From assembly GCA_964011275.1 (NCBI GenBank), contig CAXGOB010000028.1, positions 1 to 53,893 on the forward strand: a stretch of 53,893 bases of DNA, in the 5' to 3' direction. Of this stretch, positions 17,259 through 26,573 are shown in pieces (within the stretch, counting starts at the first letter, position 1; each line of letters opens with the position of its first letter). The notes under the pieces are model-generated. The model was not told the origin of the DNA. It saw only the letters and a list, made by a program, of their open reading frames with translations, and did no database searches. The stretch comes from UBA7328 sp002471345. Lineage in GTDB: Bacteria; Bacteroidota; Bacteroidia; Chitinophagales; Saprospiraceae. Both the position numbers and the translations under genes were made by a program.

Positions 17259-17960
17259 ATGAATGATATCGACAATATCACTCAAAAGAAATTAGTCATT
17301 GCTATAGATGGCCACTCTTCTTGTGGTAAGAGTACACTAGCAAAAGATCTAGCCAAGCAACTACAATATATCTACATTGATAGTGGTGCAATGTATCGGG
17401 CTGTCTCTTTGTACTTTCTAGAAAACAACCTTGAGATTACTAATTCTAAGGATTATACTGATCTACTTATTGAAAATGTCCGTATAGCGTTTATAAATGC
17501 AGAGGGCACAATGAATACCCTTCTCAATAATAGAAATGTAGAGTCAGAAATAAGGAAGCCCAGTATAGCTGATATTGTGAGTCATATCGCTGCTAATCCT
17601 TCGATCCGAAGGTTTTTAGTAAAACAACAACGTGATTTAGGAAGAAAGAAAGGAGTAGTCATGGACGGAAGAGACATAGGATCAGTAGTTTTTCCCAATG
17701 CTGAAATTAAATTCTTTGTCACAGCAGATGTGGATATTAGAACTAAAAGAAGATTTGAAGAATTGACACAAAAAGGTATTACAACAACTCTTAAAGAAGT
17801 TAAAATCAATCTTGAAAAAAGAGATTTTATTGATAGTACAAGAGATGATTCTCCTCTCGTTAAGGTAAAAGATGCGATCTTAATTGACACTTCTTCACAC
17901 ACTAGATCGTCACAAATAGATGAAGCGATGGAGCATATAATGTCAGCTCTAAAAATTTAG
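17259..17960 (+). CDS. cmk: cytidylate kinase
   Basis: Cmk phosphorylates CMP and dCMP using ATP. The P-loop, DGHSSCGKSTLAKDLA, is near the N-terminus, followed by YIDSGAMYRAV and the CMP-binding VMDGRDIGSVVFPNA; FFVTADVDIRTKRR and the late RDFIDSTRDDSPL are also typical. The longest frame starts at a TTG (17241), but the ATG at 17259 is preceded by AAGAGGTG at proper spacing, giving 233 residues, a normal length. It is convergent with the large secreted protein gene, whose end is only 6 bases away, over an AT-rich palindrome, CTCTAAA-AA-TTTAGAG (17947-17962). Confidence 0.95.
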   Translation: MNDIDNITQKKLVIAIDGHSSCGKSTLAKDLAKQLQYIYIDSGAMYRAVSLYFLENNLEITNSKDYTDLLIENVRIAFINAEGTMNTLLNNRNVESEIRKPSIADIVSHIAANPSIRRFLVKQQRDLGRKKGVVMDGRDIGSVVFPNAEIKFFVTADVDIRTKRRFEELTQKGITTTLKEVKINLEKRDFIDSTRDDSPLVKVKDAILIDTSSHTRSSQIDEAMEHIMSALKI

Positions 17961-17966
17961 AGTAGT

Positions 17967-20900
17967 TTAATAGATCACTGTAATATCCCCTGCTGCTTTT
18001 TCAGATTGACCATTCTCTAAGACTACTTCCACATAGAATACGTACACACCAGAAGCAGCCATTTTTCCACCTACCCTCCCATCCCAAAGCTCTAAATTTT
18101 GACCAGGGAGAAAATTTTGAACTCGGTGTATCAAATTTCCCCATCTGTCAAAAATTGAAAATGATGTGATACCGCTAATTCTCTCAGAAAAACTGCCTAA
18201 CAGAAGGTTATTTCCAATGACTGAAGTTGGTGCAAGCATATTTGGTATATAGATTAAATCTTCGAGAGCTAATGCTCTGGTAATATTTATAAAATCTATA
18301 TACTCACATCCATCTGCATTTGATACTACTAATGATAAAATTCCTTCTTCGGCTGGAATAAAGGAGATAGAGGTTTCAGTTTCTAAAACATCTCCATTAT
18401 AAAACCAAGAAGATGAAGTTATTTCTGAATCTGAATTAATAATGGGACTCAAGTCTACAGCTTCTCGTGGGAAAACAACTCGATCCTCGCCCAATTCAAA
18501 AAACAATCCACCACCAGGATTTATTACAAAACTAGTATCTCTTGTACATCCTATTTCATCACTTATCATAATGTCATACACTCCAGATGATAAACTGTCC
18601 AAATTCAAGAGACTAGGATCCATTCCATTTATAAGAGTACTGATCATGCCTTCTCCTCCAGAAATCGCATCGAGAATTAGACTTCCATCCATTCTTTCTG
18701 AACAACTCTCATCAGTGGAAGTAAATGTAATTTGGTCTAATGGTGAATCCGTAAATGACAAATTAAAAGAATCTGATATCGTGCAGTTATTTACATTGTC
18801 TGTCAATTCTAAAATGAACAAACCATCTCCCGAGAGAATAACTGAGTTTGGGGTTTCAAAAATAGATGGATCAGAACCAGATAAAGACCAAGAAAAATCG
18901 ATTTGTGGATTTGATGCAATCAAGGAAAGGTCAACTTCAAGTTCACTTTTGTCACAAAACATTCCTTCTTCAATTTCTAAATCTAATCCTCCACTGAATA
19001 AACTTTCAACTATTATCACTTCTTCTGAAACTACACATTGATTAATACCTATAGCTACTACCTCCACATTACTAGCCATATCTATGATTAAAGAGTCATT
19101 CCGAACAGTATCTCCATTCATCATGACAAAGTATAGTTCTTCTATTTCTGCCAAAAATACCTCTGGCTTTAATATGACTGTATTTTCAATACAATCTAAT
19201 GCAAGTTCATTGGGAACATTAAGTTGAGGAAAAACAGAATTATCATTGATAAATTCAAACCCTGATACAGAGCAGCTATTTTCCCCTGTGACGATATAAG
19301 AAATGGATGCTGTATCGGAGATTTCGAATTCGTCAGTCAGAATTGGATCTCCACCATTTACCACAATTTCTACCACAACATTTTCATTAGAAACAACCCT
19401 AAAAAATCCCATAGGCGTTGAACAAGATACATCTCCCTTTTCTATGGAAAAAATTGGATCAGCAATTGTACTTTGCACATGAAAACTTCTTTGAGAAATA
19501 CAACCATTGCTTGGATTAATCACTTCCACATTATAAGTACCTGAATCAAAAACTACTTGCCTTACAGAGGTTGGGTCCAGTACATCCACATATTGCCAAT
19601 TCACTTGAGCTCCTTCAACAACTTCAATCTCAAGAATTGCCGAATCCTCTGCACAACTTATAATCTCGTCCTGAGTAGCAGATATCAATGGCGAAAGGGT
19701 GTCAATTGAAATGTTAAATACAGCTGTATCTACGCATCCATTTAACAATGATGCTATTACCTGATATTCTCCTTCTTCAGAAATATCAATTATGGGATCT
19801 GTACTTATTTCAGTTCCTTGTATACTCCATTCAAATGTAGCTTGGAGATTGTTAGAATTTGGATCAAGAATAATAGAGTCCGTAAGGCAATTTAAGGTAT
19901 CGATACCACCAACTACAGATACAAAATTGGTATCCAAAGGAATCTCATAGAAAGTATCCAATGTACAACCGTTACTACCAGTCAGGTTATAGAATATGGT
20001 ATCAAATAGACTAGTGCTCACGATAAAAGATCCAAAGCCTGTCATAATTGACCCTGAGCCTGTCATAATTGACCCTGAGCCCGTATTGGGGCCTTGTGTC
20101 CAATTAACAATGAGTGAAGTCGCCTCAGTGCTCAGGTCCCAAACTATTTCATCCACATTGCATAAAAAAGTATCTGATGAAATAGATATTGGTTCTACAT
20201 TATTTTCTAATTCTACATCTATAAACTCTCTATAATGACAGGAAGAAGTGTCAATTCCCATTACTTTATATGTGCCAGGCATATCTACTGAAATACGCCC
20301 TACGAATGTAGAATCGCCTAAAATTCCCGGTCCTGTCCAATTGGCACTAAAAACAGCATTTTCATCCAACAAACCTATTGAAACTATACTCTCTGAACAT
20401 GTTATAGGTCCATCATTAAACAATTCATATTCTTTTACCTCGAATTCGAAAATAGCCAATATTGAATCTTTAGAAATACAGCCATTGTCATCAATAGATA
20501 ATTCATATAAACCGGGAAAATCAATACCTAAAACAACTGAATCTGCATTAGAAATTAGCGTACCGTTTCTACTCCATGAAACTTGCCCATCTACACCCAA
20601 ATTTGAATTGGACGCATCAATAAAGACGGAAAAAGGATTACATGGAATAATAATGGTATCTCCTGAAATTGAAGCATTCACTGTTGGGTTTGTGAATATC
20701 ACTCTCTCGAATGCTACACAGCCAGTACCGGGTCTTATTATTGTTGTGTCAGGATTACTGATCTCCAAACCTTCAAAAAAGGTAGGTCCATTGTTACAGA
20801 ATGGCAATTCAGTATTGAGAGTGTCTAGTGGCAATACGATTAATTGAAGAGGCATATCACTCACATCAAAGCAATAATCAGAAGATAATGAATCAATAGG

Positions 20901-21785
20901 AATATTATTCACAAGGTCATTTCTAATATCAGCAGAGTCCCCATTTGCTACATTTATTGCTGATATAAAATAATTTCCATTTTGAAGTGATTCAAAAGGA
21001 AAGTCCGCATCAATGACTTCTATTCCACTTTCATTGTCAAGTATATAAATGAATCCATAGTCATCCATAGACGACAGGGATGTTGCTGACCATTGATCTG
21101 AAGTAATAAAATCACCTTCACATATTTCAATAGGAGATGAATTATAAGAACCTCCATCCGCTTCGCAAATTAGGCAAGTGATACCAGAAGGGTCACAAAA
21201 TAATAACTCCACAGAATTGAGGAGTCCTTCGTCATTAAGTTCAGAATCTGACACTCTGATAGTCCAAACTCCATTTACAGGGCCAATTGAAAAAGCAGTT
21301 TCAAAATCTCCAGAAGATGGATAATATGTACCAGTATATTCTGCTGTCGCAGCCCAGTTAGGGTTCGCATTAGTCCATTGATCTGGAGTAGATGGATCAG
21401 GAGCGGCAACTTCTGAATTCGGAATAAAAAGAATATCGTGTCGAATAGGGAAAAATAAAGAAGGAGTTGTTATGTCTCTAAGAGCAGGGCCAATGAGAGT
21501 AACAGTACTGTCATTTGGGGCAATTAAATCTATTTGCAAATCACTTATCAAGGTATGCTCAAAATTTAAACGAACTCCACAAATACCCTGAATACCATTT
21601 AGGTCATTATGGATATCATCCGTTACCTCGATATTTATATCAAAAGAAGTATTGTCATTAATTAGAAAAGGTTGTCCATTAATGCCATTCACCTCGCACT
21701 GAGAATATCCTCCGACTGTATGTAAAATTACTATTATAAAGGCAATAAATATGGATACTCGGTTTTGGATAAATTGGTTGTTCAC
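17967..21785 (-). CDS. large secreted protein with P-domain and gliding-type (type IX secretion) C-terminal domain
   Basis: This 1272-residue protein starts with a signal peptide (hydrophobic FIAFIIVILHTVGGYS, then Q-C at about 29-30). Residues about 45-195 resemble a proprotein-convertase P domain, with LNFEHTLISDLQIDLIAPND and NGVWTIRVSDSELNDEG. The middle 900 residues are a run of Ig/PKD-like beta domains rich in Asp, Ser, Asn and paired Cys. The C-terminus (about 1185-1272; PNMLAPTSVIGNN, FSIFDRWGNLIH, WDGRVGGKMAASGVYVFYVE) is the gliding motility-associated C-terminal domain, a type B sorting signal for the type IX secretion system. A cell-surface adhesin-like role is likely. Two exact copies of a 21-base unit encode an internal GSGSIMT repeat. 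Confidence 0.88.
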   Translation of the reverse strand: MNNQFIQNRVSIFIAFIIVILHTVGGYSQCEVNGINGQPFLINDNTSFDINIEVTDDIHNDLNGIQGICGVRLNFEHTLISDLQIDLIAPNDSTVTLIGPALRDITTPSLFFPIRHDILFIPNSEVAAPDPSTPDQWTNANPNWAATAEYTGTYYPSSGDFETAFSIGPVNGVWTIRVSDSELNDEGLLNSVELLFCDPSGITCLICEADGGSYNSSPIEICEGDFITSDQWSATSLSSMDDYGFIYILDNESGIEVIDADFPFESLQNGNYFISAINVANGDSADIRNDLVNNIPIDSLSSDYCFDVSDMPLQLIVLPLDTLNTELPFCNNGPTFFEGLEISNPDTTIIRPGTGCVAFERVIFTNPTVNASISGDTIIIPCNPFSVFIDASNSNLGVDGQVSWSRNGTLISNADSVVLGIDFPGLYELSIDDNGCISKDSILAIFEFEVKEYELFNDGPITCSESIVSIGLLDENAVFSANWTGPGILGDSTFVGRISVDMPGTYKVMGIDTSSCHYREFIDVELENNVEPISISSDTFLCNVDEIVWDLSTEATSLIVNWTQGPNTGSGSIMTGSGSIMTGFGSFIVSTSLFDTIFYNLTGSNGCTLDTFYEIPLDTNFVSVVGGIDTLNCLTDSIILDPNSNNLQATFEWSIQGTEISTDPIIDISEEGEYQVIASLLNGCVDTAVFNISIDTLSPLISATQDEIISCAEDSAILEIEVVEGAQVNWQYVDVLDPTSVRQVVFDSGTYNVEVINPSNGCISQRSFHVQSTIADPIFSIEKGDVSCSTPMGFFRVVSNENVVVEIVVNGGDPILTDEFEISDTASISYIVTGENSCSVSGFEFINDNSVFPQLNVPNELALDCIENTVILKPEVFLAEIEELYFVMMNGDTVRNDSLIIDMASNVEVVAIGINQCVVSEEVIIVESLFSGGLDLEIEEGMFCDKSELEVDLSLIASNPQIDFSWSLSGSDPSIFETPNSVILSGDGLFILELTDNVNNCTISDSFNLSFTDSPLDQITFTSTDESCSERMDGSLILDAISGGEGMISTLINGMDPSLLNLDSLSSGVYDIMISDEIGCTRDTSFVINPGGGLFFELGEDRVVFPREAVDLSPIINSDSEITSSSWFYNGDVLETETSISFIPAEEGILSLVVSNADGCEYIDFINITRALALEDLIYIPNMLAPTSVIGNNLLLGSFSERISGITSFSIFDRWGNLIHRVQNFLPGQNLELWDGRVGGKMAASGVYVFYVEVVLENGQSEKAAGDITVIY
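20038..20079 (-). repeat. 21-base tandem repeat, two exact copies
   Basis: The unit CCTGTCATAATTGACCCTGAG occurs at 20038-20058 and 20059-20079, in frame, inside the large secreted protein gene. It encodes the heptad GSGSIMT twice (around residues 569-583), with decayed copies (GPNTGS, GFGS) on both sides. This looks like a recent slippage duplication in a linker. Confidence 0.85.
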
Positions 21786-21978
21786 AGACTTAAAAAAATA
21801 TAATTATTGGGATATAACGTAAGGACTTTGACATTTAGGTTGTAAAGAAGATCATTTTTCACACTAAACCTGAATATATCAAATCACGAACCAATTCGGC
21901 CAGTGAAAAATTCGTTTTTACAATGAATAAAAATCTTCTCTGATAATATTACCTTAGACGTGATTAACACACTGAACC

Positions 21979-22551
21979 ATGCATAGAATTATACTTACTT
22001 CACTTTTGATCCTCATTACTTATACTGCTCTACAAAGTCAAAGATCACGAACTAGAGATCGAGATAATAGATCAAGCAGATATGAAGAAGATAATGGGTT
22101 AAAAGAAAATTTGTGGTATGGCATAAGTCTTGGAAATCTTTACTTTTTCAATGATTTTTCTATCTCTACTAAAGTACAAGGTGGATACAAACCAGTAGAT
22201 CGAGTTTCAATTGGACTACAAGGGAAAATGTATTTTGATTTTATCAACAGAATCCAACAAGACATCAGTCTCTTCTCTTATGGAGGAGGACCAGAAGTAA
22301 GAATAAAAATATCTGAAGACTTCTTTGCCATAGGAGAATATAATCTAATGTCCATTGAAGGAGTAAACTTTAATGGAATTACAAGTAGAGAAAGCTACAC
22401 CTATCCTACTGCAGGAATAGGATATAGACAAGGTCAGGGGCCTTGGACATTTGGTGCCCAACTACTTTTCATATTTAGTGAGGATGCGAGAAGTCCAGCA
22501 GTGCTTGATAGAGCCGTAGATTATTGGATAGATTTTAATTACAAGTTTTAA
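21979..22551 (+). CDS. putative outer-membrane beta-barrel protein
   Basis: This 190-residue protein has a signal peptide (RIILTSLLILITYTALQSQ), a short Arg/Asp-rich charged stretch (RSRTRDRDNRSSRYEED), then alternating strands such as NLWYGISLGNLYFF, STKVQGGYK, ISLFSYGGGPEVRI and YPTAGIGYRQGQG. It ends in NYKF, the terminal aromatic residue of outer-membrane barrels. About eight strands are likely. I do not recognise a specific family. It is convergent with the TonB receptor gene, 12 bases away, and the Ig-rich secreted protein gene is divergent upstream. Confidence 0.68.
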   Translation: MHRIILTSLLILITYTALQSQRSRTRDRDNRSSRYEEDNGLKENLWYGISLGNLYFFNDFSISTKVQGGYKPVDRVSIGLQGKMYFDFINRIQQDISLFSYGGGPEVRIKISEDFFAIGEYNLMSIEGVNFNGITSRESYTYPTAGIGYRQGQGPWTFGAQLLFIFSEDARSPAVLDRAVDYWIDFNYKF

Positions 22552-22563
22552 AGCCTCAAGGTC

Positions 22564-24576
22564 TTACAAGGTATATTTCAACATTAAATAGAAATGCCGT
22601 GGAGGTTGTATTCTAAAGCCCATTCCTTCTATAACCCCATCAAAATCCACATCGATTGGACCACCTTCAGTGAAGTAAAGGTTGTCAAATATATTATTCA
22701 GCATGACACTTACATCTAATCTTTCTGCGACTGACAGGTTCAATTGTGCGTTCATGACAAAATGTAAAGGGAGAACAAATTCTTCATTATTTGAAAGCTC
22801 TGAAAAGGATTCAGTTACATATCTACTTGACAACCTGAAACTCATATTGTCAGTAAAAGAATATGAAATACTAGGCTGGATTGTCCAGTTGGCAGCGAAA
22901 ACATGTTTTACATCATTGAAAATAATATTTCCATTGTTGTACTCTTGAATGTTGGAGTTCATCCATGCTAAATTCATTCCTGCACTTAATTTTGAATTCA
23001 GGGCATATTGTAAAATTCCTTCTATTCCATATCTGCTACTTTTAACTACATTCTGTCTTATTTCCATATATGACAAGGCCTCTAAGGCTCCTATATTGCT
23101 TATTTCATTCTTAAATGACATCAGAAATAAGTTTGCATCCAATGAAAAATTATTCATAGCATATTTCCAACCCAATTCTAGGTCTACAACAGATTCAGAT
23201 TTATCCACACCATTTAGAATATCTGACCTTGTAGGTTCTCGATTTGTATGTGATATAGATATATATGTGGAAGAGTTGGTATTTAGAGCATAGTTCACTC
23301 CTATGGAACCGTTTAAAAAAGTCCAACTATTTTTGATATTGAAATCAGAACCAAAATTTTCATCACCAGTTAAATCCATTGATAATGTTCTGATTTCTCC
23401 ATTTATATAGAAAGACAAATCATTTTGATTGTACGCGAATTTGGTAAACGCACTGAACTCTGACTTATCAGTAAAATCTCGGGCATATGGTTCTGTAACC
23501 AATGGTGTGATATATTCAAAATTTGTTCTTTTGAATAGGTAAGAATGTGCACCTATACTCAACAAATTTTTACTGAATCTCTTTTCGAAATTTGCCAATA
23601 CACCATAATGATCATTTTCTAATCCATACATATACTGATCTCCTCCAAAAGAAAATGGGAACACACCACCAGCTCCATTGTAATAAGCAGTGCCGCTGAT
23701 TGAAGTATTATTATCCATAAATCTGGCATATTGAAATTGTACCATATGCTGTTCAAAATCATCTATATCATTAATATCATTGAAATTTGTACGCGGTTGA
23801 GACTGAATTATATTCAGTGGTACATGAAGATATGATTGTCCATTTTGAGTCTTGCCCGAAAAAGCAGTCACTTTCAACATTTCTGAATTACTTACTCTCC
23901 CACCCGAAAAGAAAAGAGAATAGGAGTCAGATCCAGAATTATCTTTATATCCACCTGTTTCTGTTTTAGTCATCCTTCCATAAAACCCTAGGCCATTTTC
24001 TGATTTGCCAGTAGAAATTTCCGCCGCAGTCCTCAATGTTCCAAAACTTCCGATTGTGACCTGTACTTCTCCTTTCGAATCAGGTCGGAAAATATTGCTA
24101 GATTCAAAATTTATTGCACCTCCGTAAGAAGCAGTTCCTTTTTGTGTACTTCCTGCGCCTCTTTGAATCTGAATACTTTCAATACTGTTGCCAAAATCTG
24201 AAAAATTGGAAAAATATGTACCGTGATCAGCCATATCATTGAGAGGCACACCATTCAAAGTGATATTTATTCTTGATTGATCTATTCCCCTCATCCGGAG
24301 CTGTGAATAATTGCCAATATCTGTTCCCCCATCTGAATAAGAAACAATTGACGGTGAAAGCTCTTGTATTAAGACAACAGGGTCCTGCCCCAAATTAATC
24401 TTTTCAATCCGAGATAAGCCTACATTTTGAAAGGTAAAAGGATCAGTCTCTTTTGCTCTAGTTGATGATATTACTAACTGCTCTAAAGAAAGAGAATCAT
24501 TCATCATAATTGATTGCTCTTGAGCTGAAACATATGAAAAGAGAACCAAAAATAGAAAGGTAAATAACCGACTCAT
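22564..24576 (-). CDS. TonB-dependent outer-membrane receptor, probable thiamine uptake
   Basis: This 670-residue protein has a signal peptide (FTFLFLVLFSYVSAQ), a plug domain (about 35-150; LRMRGIDQSRINITLNGVPLN, IQRGAGSTQKGTASYGGAI) and a 22-strand-type barrel ending in FYLMLKYTL. It lacks the N-terminal CarboxypepD_reg-like domain of SusC proteins, so it belongs to the smaller siderophore/vitamin receptor type. A TPP riboswitch lies 95 bases upstream of its ATG on the same strand, the best evidence that the substrate is thiamine or a precursor. Such riboswitch-linked receptors are known in Bacteroidota. Energy comes from TonB-ExbBD, which is not in the window. Confidence 0.88.
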   Translation of the reverse strand: MSRLFTFLFLVLFSYVSAQEQSIMMNDSLSLEQLVISSTRAKETDPFTFQNVGLSRIEKINLGQDPVVLIQELSPSIVSYSDGGTDIGNYSQLRMRGIDQSRINITLNGVPLNDMADHGTYFSNFSDFGNSIESIQIQRGAGSTQKGTASYGGAINFESSNIFRPDSKGEVQVTIGSFGTLRTAAEISTGKSENGLGFYGRMTKTETGGYKDNSGSDSYSLFFSGGRVSNSEMLKVTAFSGKTQNGQSYLHVPLNIIQSQPRTNFNDINDIDDFEQHMVQFQYARFMDNNTSISGTAYYNGAGGVFPFSFGGDQYMYGLENDHYGVLANFEKRFSKNLLSIGAHSYLFKRTNFEYITPLVTEPYARDFTDKSEFSAFTKFAYNQNDLSFYINGEIRTLSMDLTGDENFGSDFNIKNSWTFLNGSIGVNYALNTNSSTYISISHTNREPTRSDILNGVDKSESVVDLELGWKYAMNNFSLDANLFLMSFKNEISNIGALEALSYMEIRQNVVKSSRYGIEGILQYALNSKLSAGMNLAWMNSNIQEYNNGNIIFNDVKHVFAANWTIQPSISYSFTDNMSFRLSSRYVTESFSELSNNEEFVLPLHFVMNAQLNLSVAERLDVSVMLNNIFDNLYFTEGGPIDVDFDGVIEGMGFRIQPPRHFYLMLKYTL

Positions 24577-24590
24577 AAATATTCCATTTA

Positions 24591-24608
24591 ACTGATTAAT
24601 CGATCAGT
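24591..24608 (-). other. short hairpin upstream of the TonB receptor start
   Basis: ACTGAT and ATCAGT form a 6-base inverted repeat with a 6-base loop, 15 bases before the ATG. Because no T-run terminator lies between the aptamer and the start codon, this could take part in translational control, but that is only a suggestion. Confidence 0.25.
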
Positions 24609-24670
24609 ATTGTTAAACTTTTGGAACCTAATGAGTGAGATTATAGTGCTGTATAGGAACTATCTATTCA

Positions 24671-24735
24671 TTTGCCTACGCCAGAATTACCTGGATCAGG
24701 TCATATGGGTTTAATCTCAGCCTTATAGGCACCCC
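24671..24735 (-). promoter_or_regulatory. TPP riboswitch (THI element)
   Basis: Read on the minus strand, GGGGTGCC at the 5' end, GGCTGAGA with downstream AAACCC, GACCTGATCCAGGTAAT and TGGCGTAGGCAAA match the conserved core of the TPP riboswitch in order and spacing. It binds thiamine pyrophosphate and normally turns expression off. The controlled gene is the TonB receptor that starts 95 bases downstream. No intrinsic terminator is seen between aptamer and start codon, which favours translational control. The 5' edge lies 20 bases after the stop of the NadR-like kinase gene. Confidence 0.95.
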
Positions 24736-24755
24736 AAATGGTATTGAGAACAATA

Positions 24756-25274
24756 TTAGTGCAAATCTTCTATAATTGAAAAGGTTTGTTCAGTTCTTTC
24801 TTTATATGAACCTTTTATTATAGAGTAAGGCACGCTAAGTTTTTGTATTTCTTCCTTATATAGAGCGTAAATTTGATCTCTATCCTCGGGATTTTCTCTC
24901 AATTTGTCCCTCTCCCATGGTATGTCTGGACAACATAACATATAGTGGTCAGGAATGTGATTTTCCAGATAATGATATACTCGATCCGGATAAATATCGT
25001 ATTTGTATGTATACCAAATCCAAATTGTAAGAAAGTCAGTGTCCTGAACTATCAGCTTGCTTTGATTTGTTACAGCTTCATGTTCAACTCTTCTTTGGCC
25101 CTCTGCAATCTTTTTGAGGTCCTTAAGATTATAATCATCACCATATTTGGAAAGATACATTCGCGCATATTCTTCTACCAAAAAGAAGTCATACTTCTCA
25201 CAAACCAATTGGGAAAGAAAGCTTTTACCACTTGATTCAGGGCCTGTAAATATTATTCTTTTAGGAGATTGCAA
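24756..25274 (-). CDS. NadR-like AAA family ATPase/kinase
   Basis: This 172-residue protein has a P-loop, FTGPESSGKSFLSQLV, then FFLVEEYARMYL, QDTDFLTIWIWYTYKY, CCPDIPWERDKLRENPEDR and a C-terminal helix. This is the pattern of the NadR C-terminal (ribosylnicotinamide kinase) domain, PF13521. It stands alone, without the nucleotidyltransferase domain of full NadR. In Bacteroidota such kinases are often beside PnuC-like vitamin transporters and riboswitch-linked TonB receptors, so a nucleoside- or vitamin-phosphorylating role (possibly thiamine) is plausible. The start is TTG, because a TAG precedes it in frame and no ATG is near. A TPP riboswitch follows, not precedes, this gene. Confidence 0.75.
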   Translation of the reverse strand: MQSPKRIIFTGPESSGKSFLSQLVCEKYDFFLVEEYARMYLSKYGDDYNLKDLKKIAEGQRRVEHEAVTNQSKLIVQDTDFLTIWIWYTYKYDIYPDRVYHYLENHIPDHYMLCCPDIPWERDKLRENPEDRDQIYALYKEEIQKLSVPYSIIKGSYKERTEQTFSIIEDLH

Positions 25275-25344
25275 CTATGTGATCATCAATTATGATCTAA
25301 CAATATCAGAAAATTTTAATCGGAATGTAGTTTAGATAAGTGGT

Positions 25345-26214
25345 TTAGCCTAATGCTTCAGCCATTCTTGCACCGATTTGAGCAGGAGATTCAACTACAT
25401 GAATACCACACTCTCTCATAATTCTCATCTTCGCTTCGGCAGTATCATTCTCGCCACCAATTATAGCACCGGCATGTCCCATAGTTCTTCCTTTAGGAGC
25501 AGTTTGTCCGGCTATAAAACCAACAACAGGTTTTGTTCCGTTTTCTTTAATCCAGTAAGCGGCATCGGCTTCCATACTTCCACCAATCTCTCCTATCATT
25601 ATGATTCCATCTGTCTCAGGATCATTCATTAATAACTCAACCGCATCTTTAGTCGTGGTTCCAATAATTGGATCTCCGCCAATTCCAATACAAGTACTCT
25701 GTCCCATACCTGCTTTAGTCACTTGATCTACTGCTTCATACGTAAGTGTACCAGATCTGGAAACAATACCAATACGCCCAGGCTTATGAATGAATCCAGG
25801 CATTATTCCGAGTTTAGCTTCTCCAGGTGTGATTACTCCAGGGCAATTAGGGCCTACTAGTCTACAGTCTTTGTCTTCTATATAGGCTTTTACTTTCACC
25901 ATATCTTGTACAGGAATCCCCTCTGTAATACATACTATCACCTTTACACCAGCCTCTGCGGCTTCCATTATAGCATCTCCAGCAAATCTAGGTGGAACAA
26001 ATATGATTGAAGTGTTCGCCCCTCCTTTCTTCACAGCGTCGTCTACGGTATTATATACTGCCTTATCTAGATGGGTTTGCCCTCCTTTCCCAGGTGTGAC
26101 TCCACCTATAACATTGGTGCCATAAGCAATCATCTGTTCTGCATGAAATGACCCCTCTTTACCAGTGAAACCTTGTACTACAATTTTGGAATTCTTATCA
26201 ACTAATACACTCAT
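25345..26214 (-). CDS. sucD: succinyl-CoA synthetase, alpha subunit
   Basis: SucD carries the phospho-histidine and CoA site for succinyl-CoA to succinate conversion in the TCA cycle. The 289-residue length is standard. VVQGFTGKEGSFHAEQMIAYG is the N-terminal CoA-binding motif, RLVGPNCPGVI and IGIVSRSGTLTYEAVDQ follow, and GHAGAIIGGEN contains the active-site His. The sucC partner is not in the window. It lies 29 bases after the ftsB-like gene in what appears to be a carA-eno-ftsB-sucD series on one strand. Confidence 0.97.
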   Translation of the reverse strand: MSVLVDKNSKIVVQGFTGKEGSFHAEQMIAYGTNVIGGVTPGKGGQTHLDKAVYNTVDDAVKKGGANTSIIFVPPRFAGDAIMEAAEAGVKVIVCITEGIPVQDMVKVKAYIEDKDCRLVGPNCPGVITPGEAKLGIMPGFIHKPGRIGIVSRSGTLTYEAVDQVTKAGMGQSTCIGIGGDPIIGTTTKDAVELLMNDPETDGIIMIGEIGGSMEADAAYWIKENGTKPVVGFIAGQTAPKGRTMGHAGAIIGGENDTAEAKMRIMRECGIHVVESPAQIGARMAEALG

Positions 26215-26243
26215 AGCTCGTTCCGCCTTGCGCGGTTAATTTT

Positions 26244-26528
26244 TTATTCTATCACGAATACCTCTTCTCCCTTTTTATGCAAAAAATACTTTTCACGAGC
26301 ATATTTTTCCTTGTTTTTCAGGATATCCTCATGTTCTATCTTCGCCTTTTCTAAGAGATTTTCGTATTCTTTTTTTTGCTCCTGCAAGGTATGAATTTTA
26401 TGCTCTACTTTTACTTGCTTGAACCACGAAAATTTATCAAATATTCCTATCCACGCAACAAAAATCACAAGTGAGATGGAGTATCTATTTATCCATTTAG
26501 AAAGAGCCGCATTTTTGAAAACCTCCAT
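26244..26528 (-). CDS. septum formation initiator family protein (FtsB/DivIC-like)
   Basis: The protein has one membrane segment (about residues 15-32, SLVIFVAWIGIFDKF) followed by a coiled coil (VEHKIHTLQEQKKEYENLLE) and the family-typical YAREKYFLHKKGEEVFVI end. It is an FtsB/DivIC-like component of the divisome, with a short cytoplasmic N-terminus and a periplasmic coil. The longest frame starts at a TTG (26537); the ATG at 26528 (94 residues) is preferred. Eno immediately upstream is the same neighbour as in Escherichia coli (eno-ftsB), which supports the call. Confidence 0.88.
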   Translation of the reverse strand: MEVFKNAALSKWINRYSISLVIFVAWIGIFDKFSWFKQVKVEHKIHTLQEQKKEYENLLEKAKIEHEDILKNKEKYAREKYFLHKKGEEVFVIE

Positions 26529-26573
26529 AGAAACCAATTGTATTAGCTCTACGAAGATAATTCAAATTAGGAA

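Noticed and set aside
17941..17966. A palindrome CTCTAAA-AA-TTTAGAG at the end of cmk as a bidirectional terminator
   Set aside because: The loop is only 2 bases, the stem is AT-rich and no T-run follows on either strand.
18442..20847. Three plus-strand frames of 79-199 codons inside the large secreted protein gene
   Set aside because: They are antisense shadows with biased Ser/Ile/Pro composition and no recognisable motifs.
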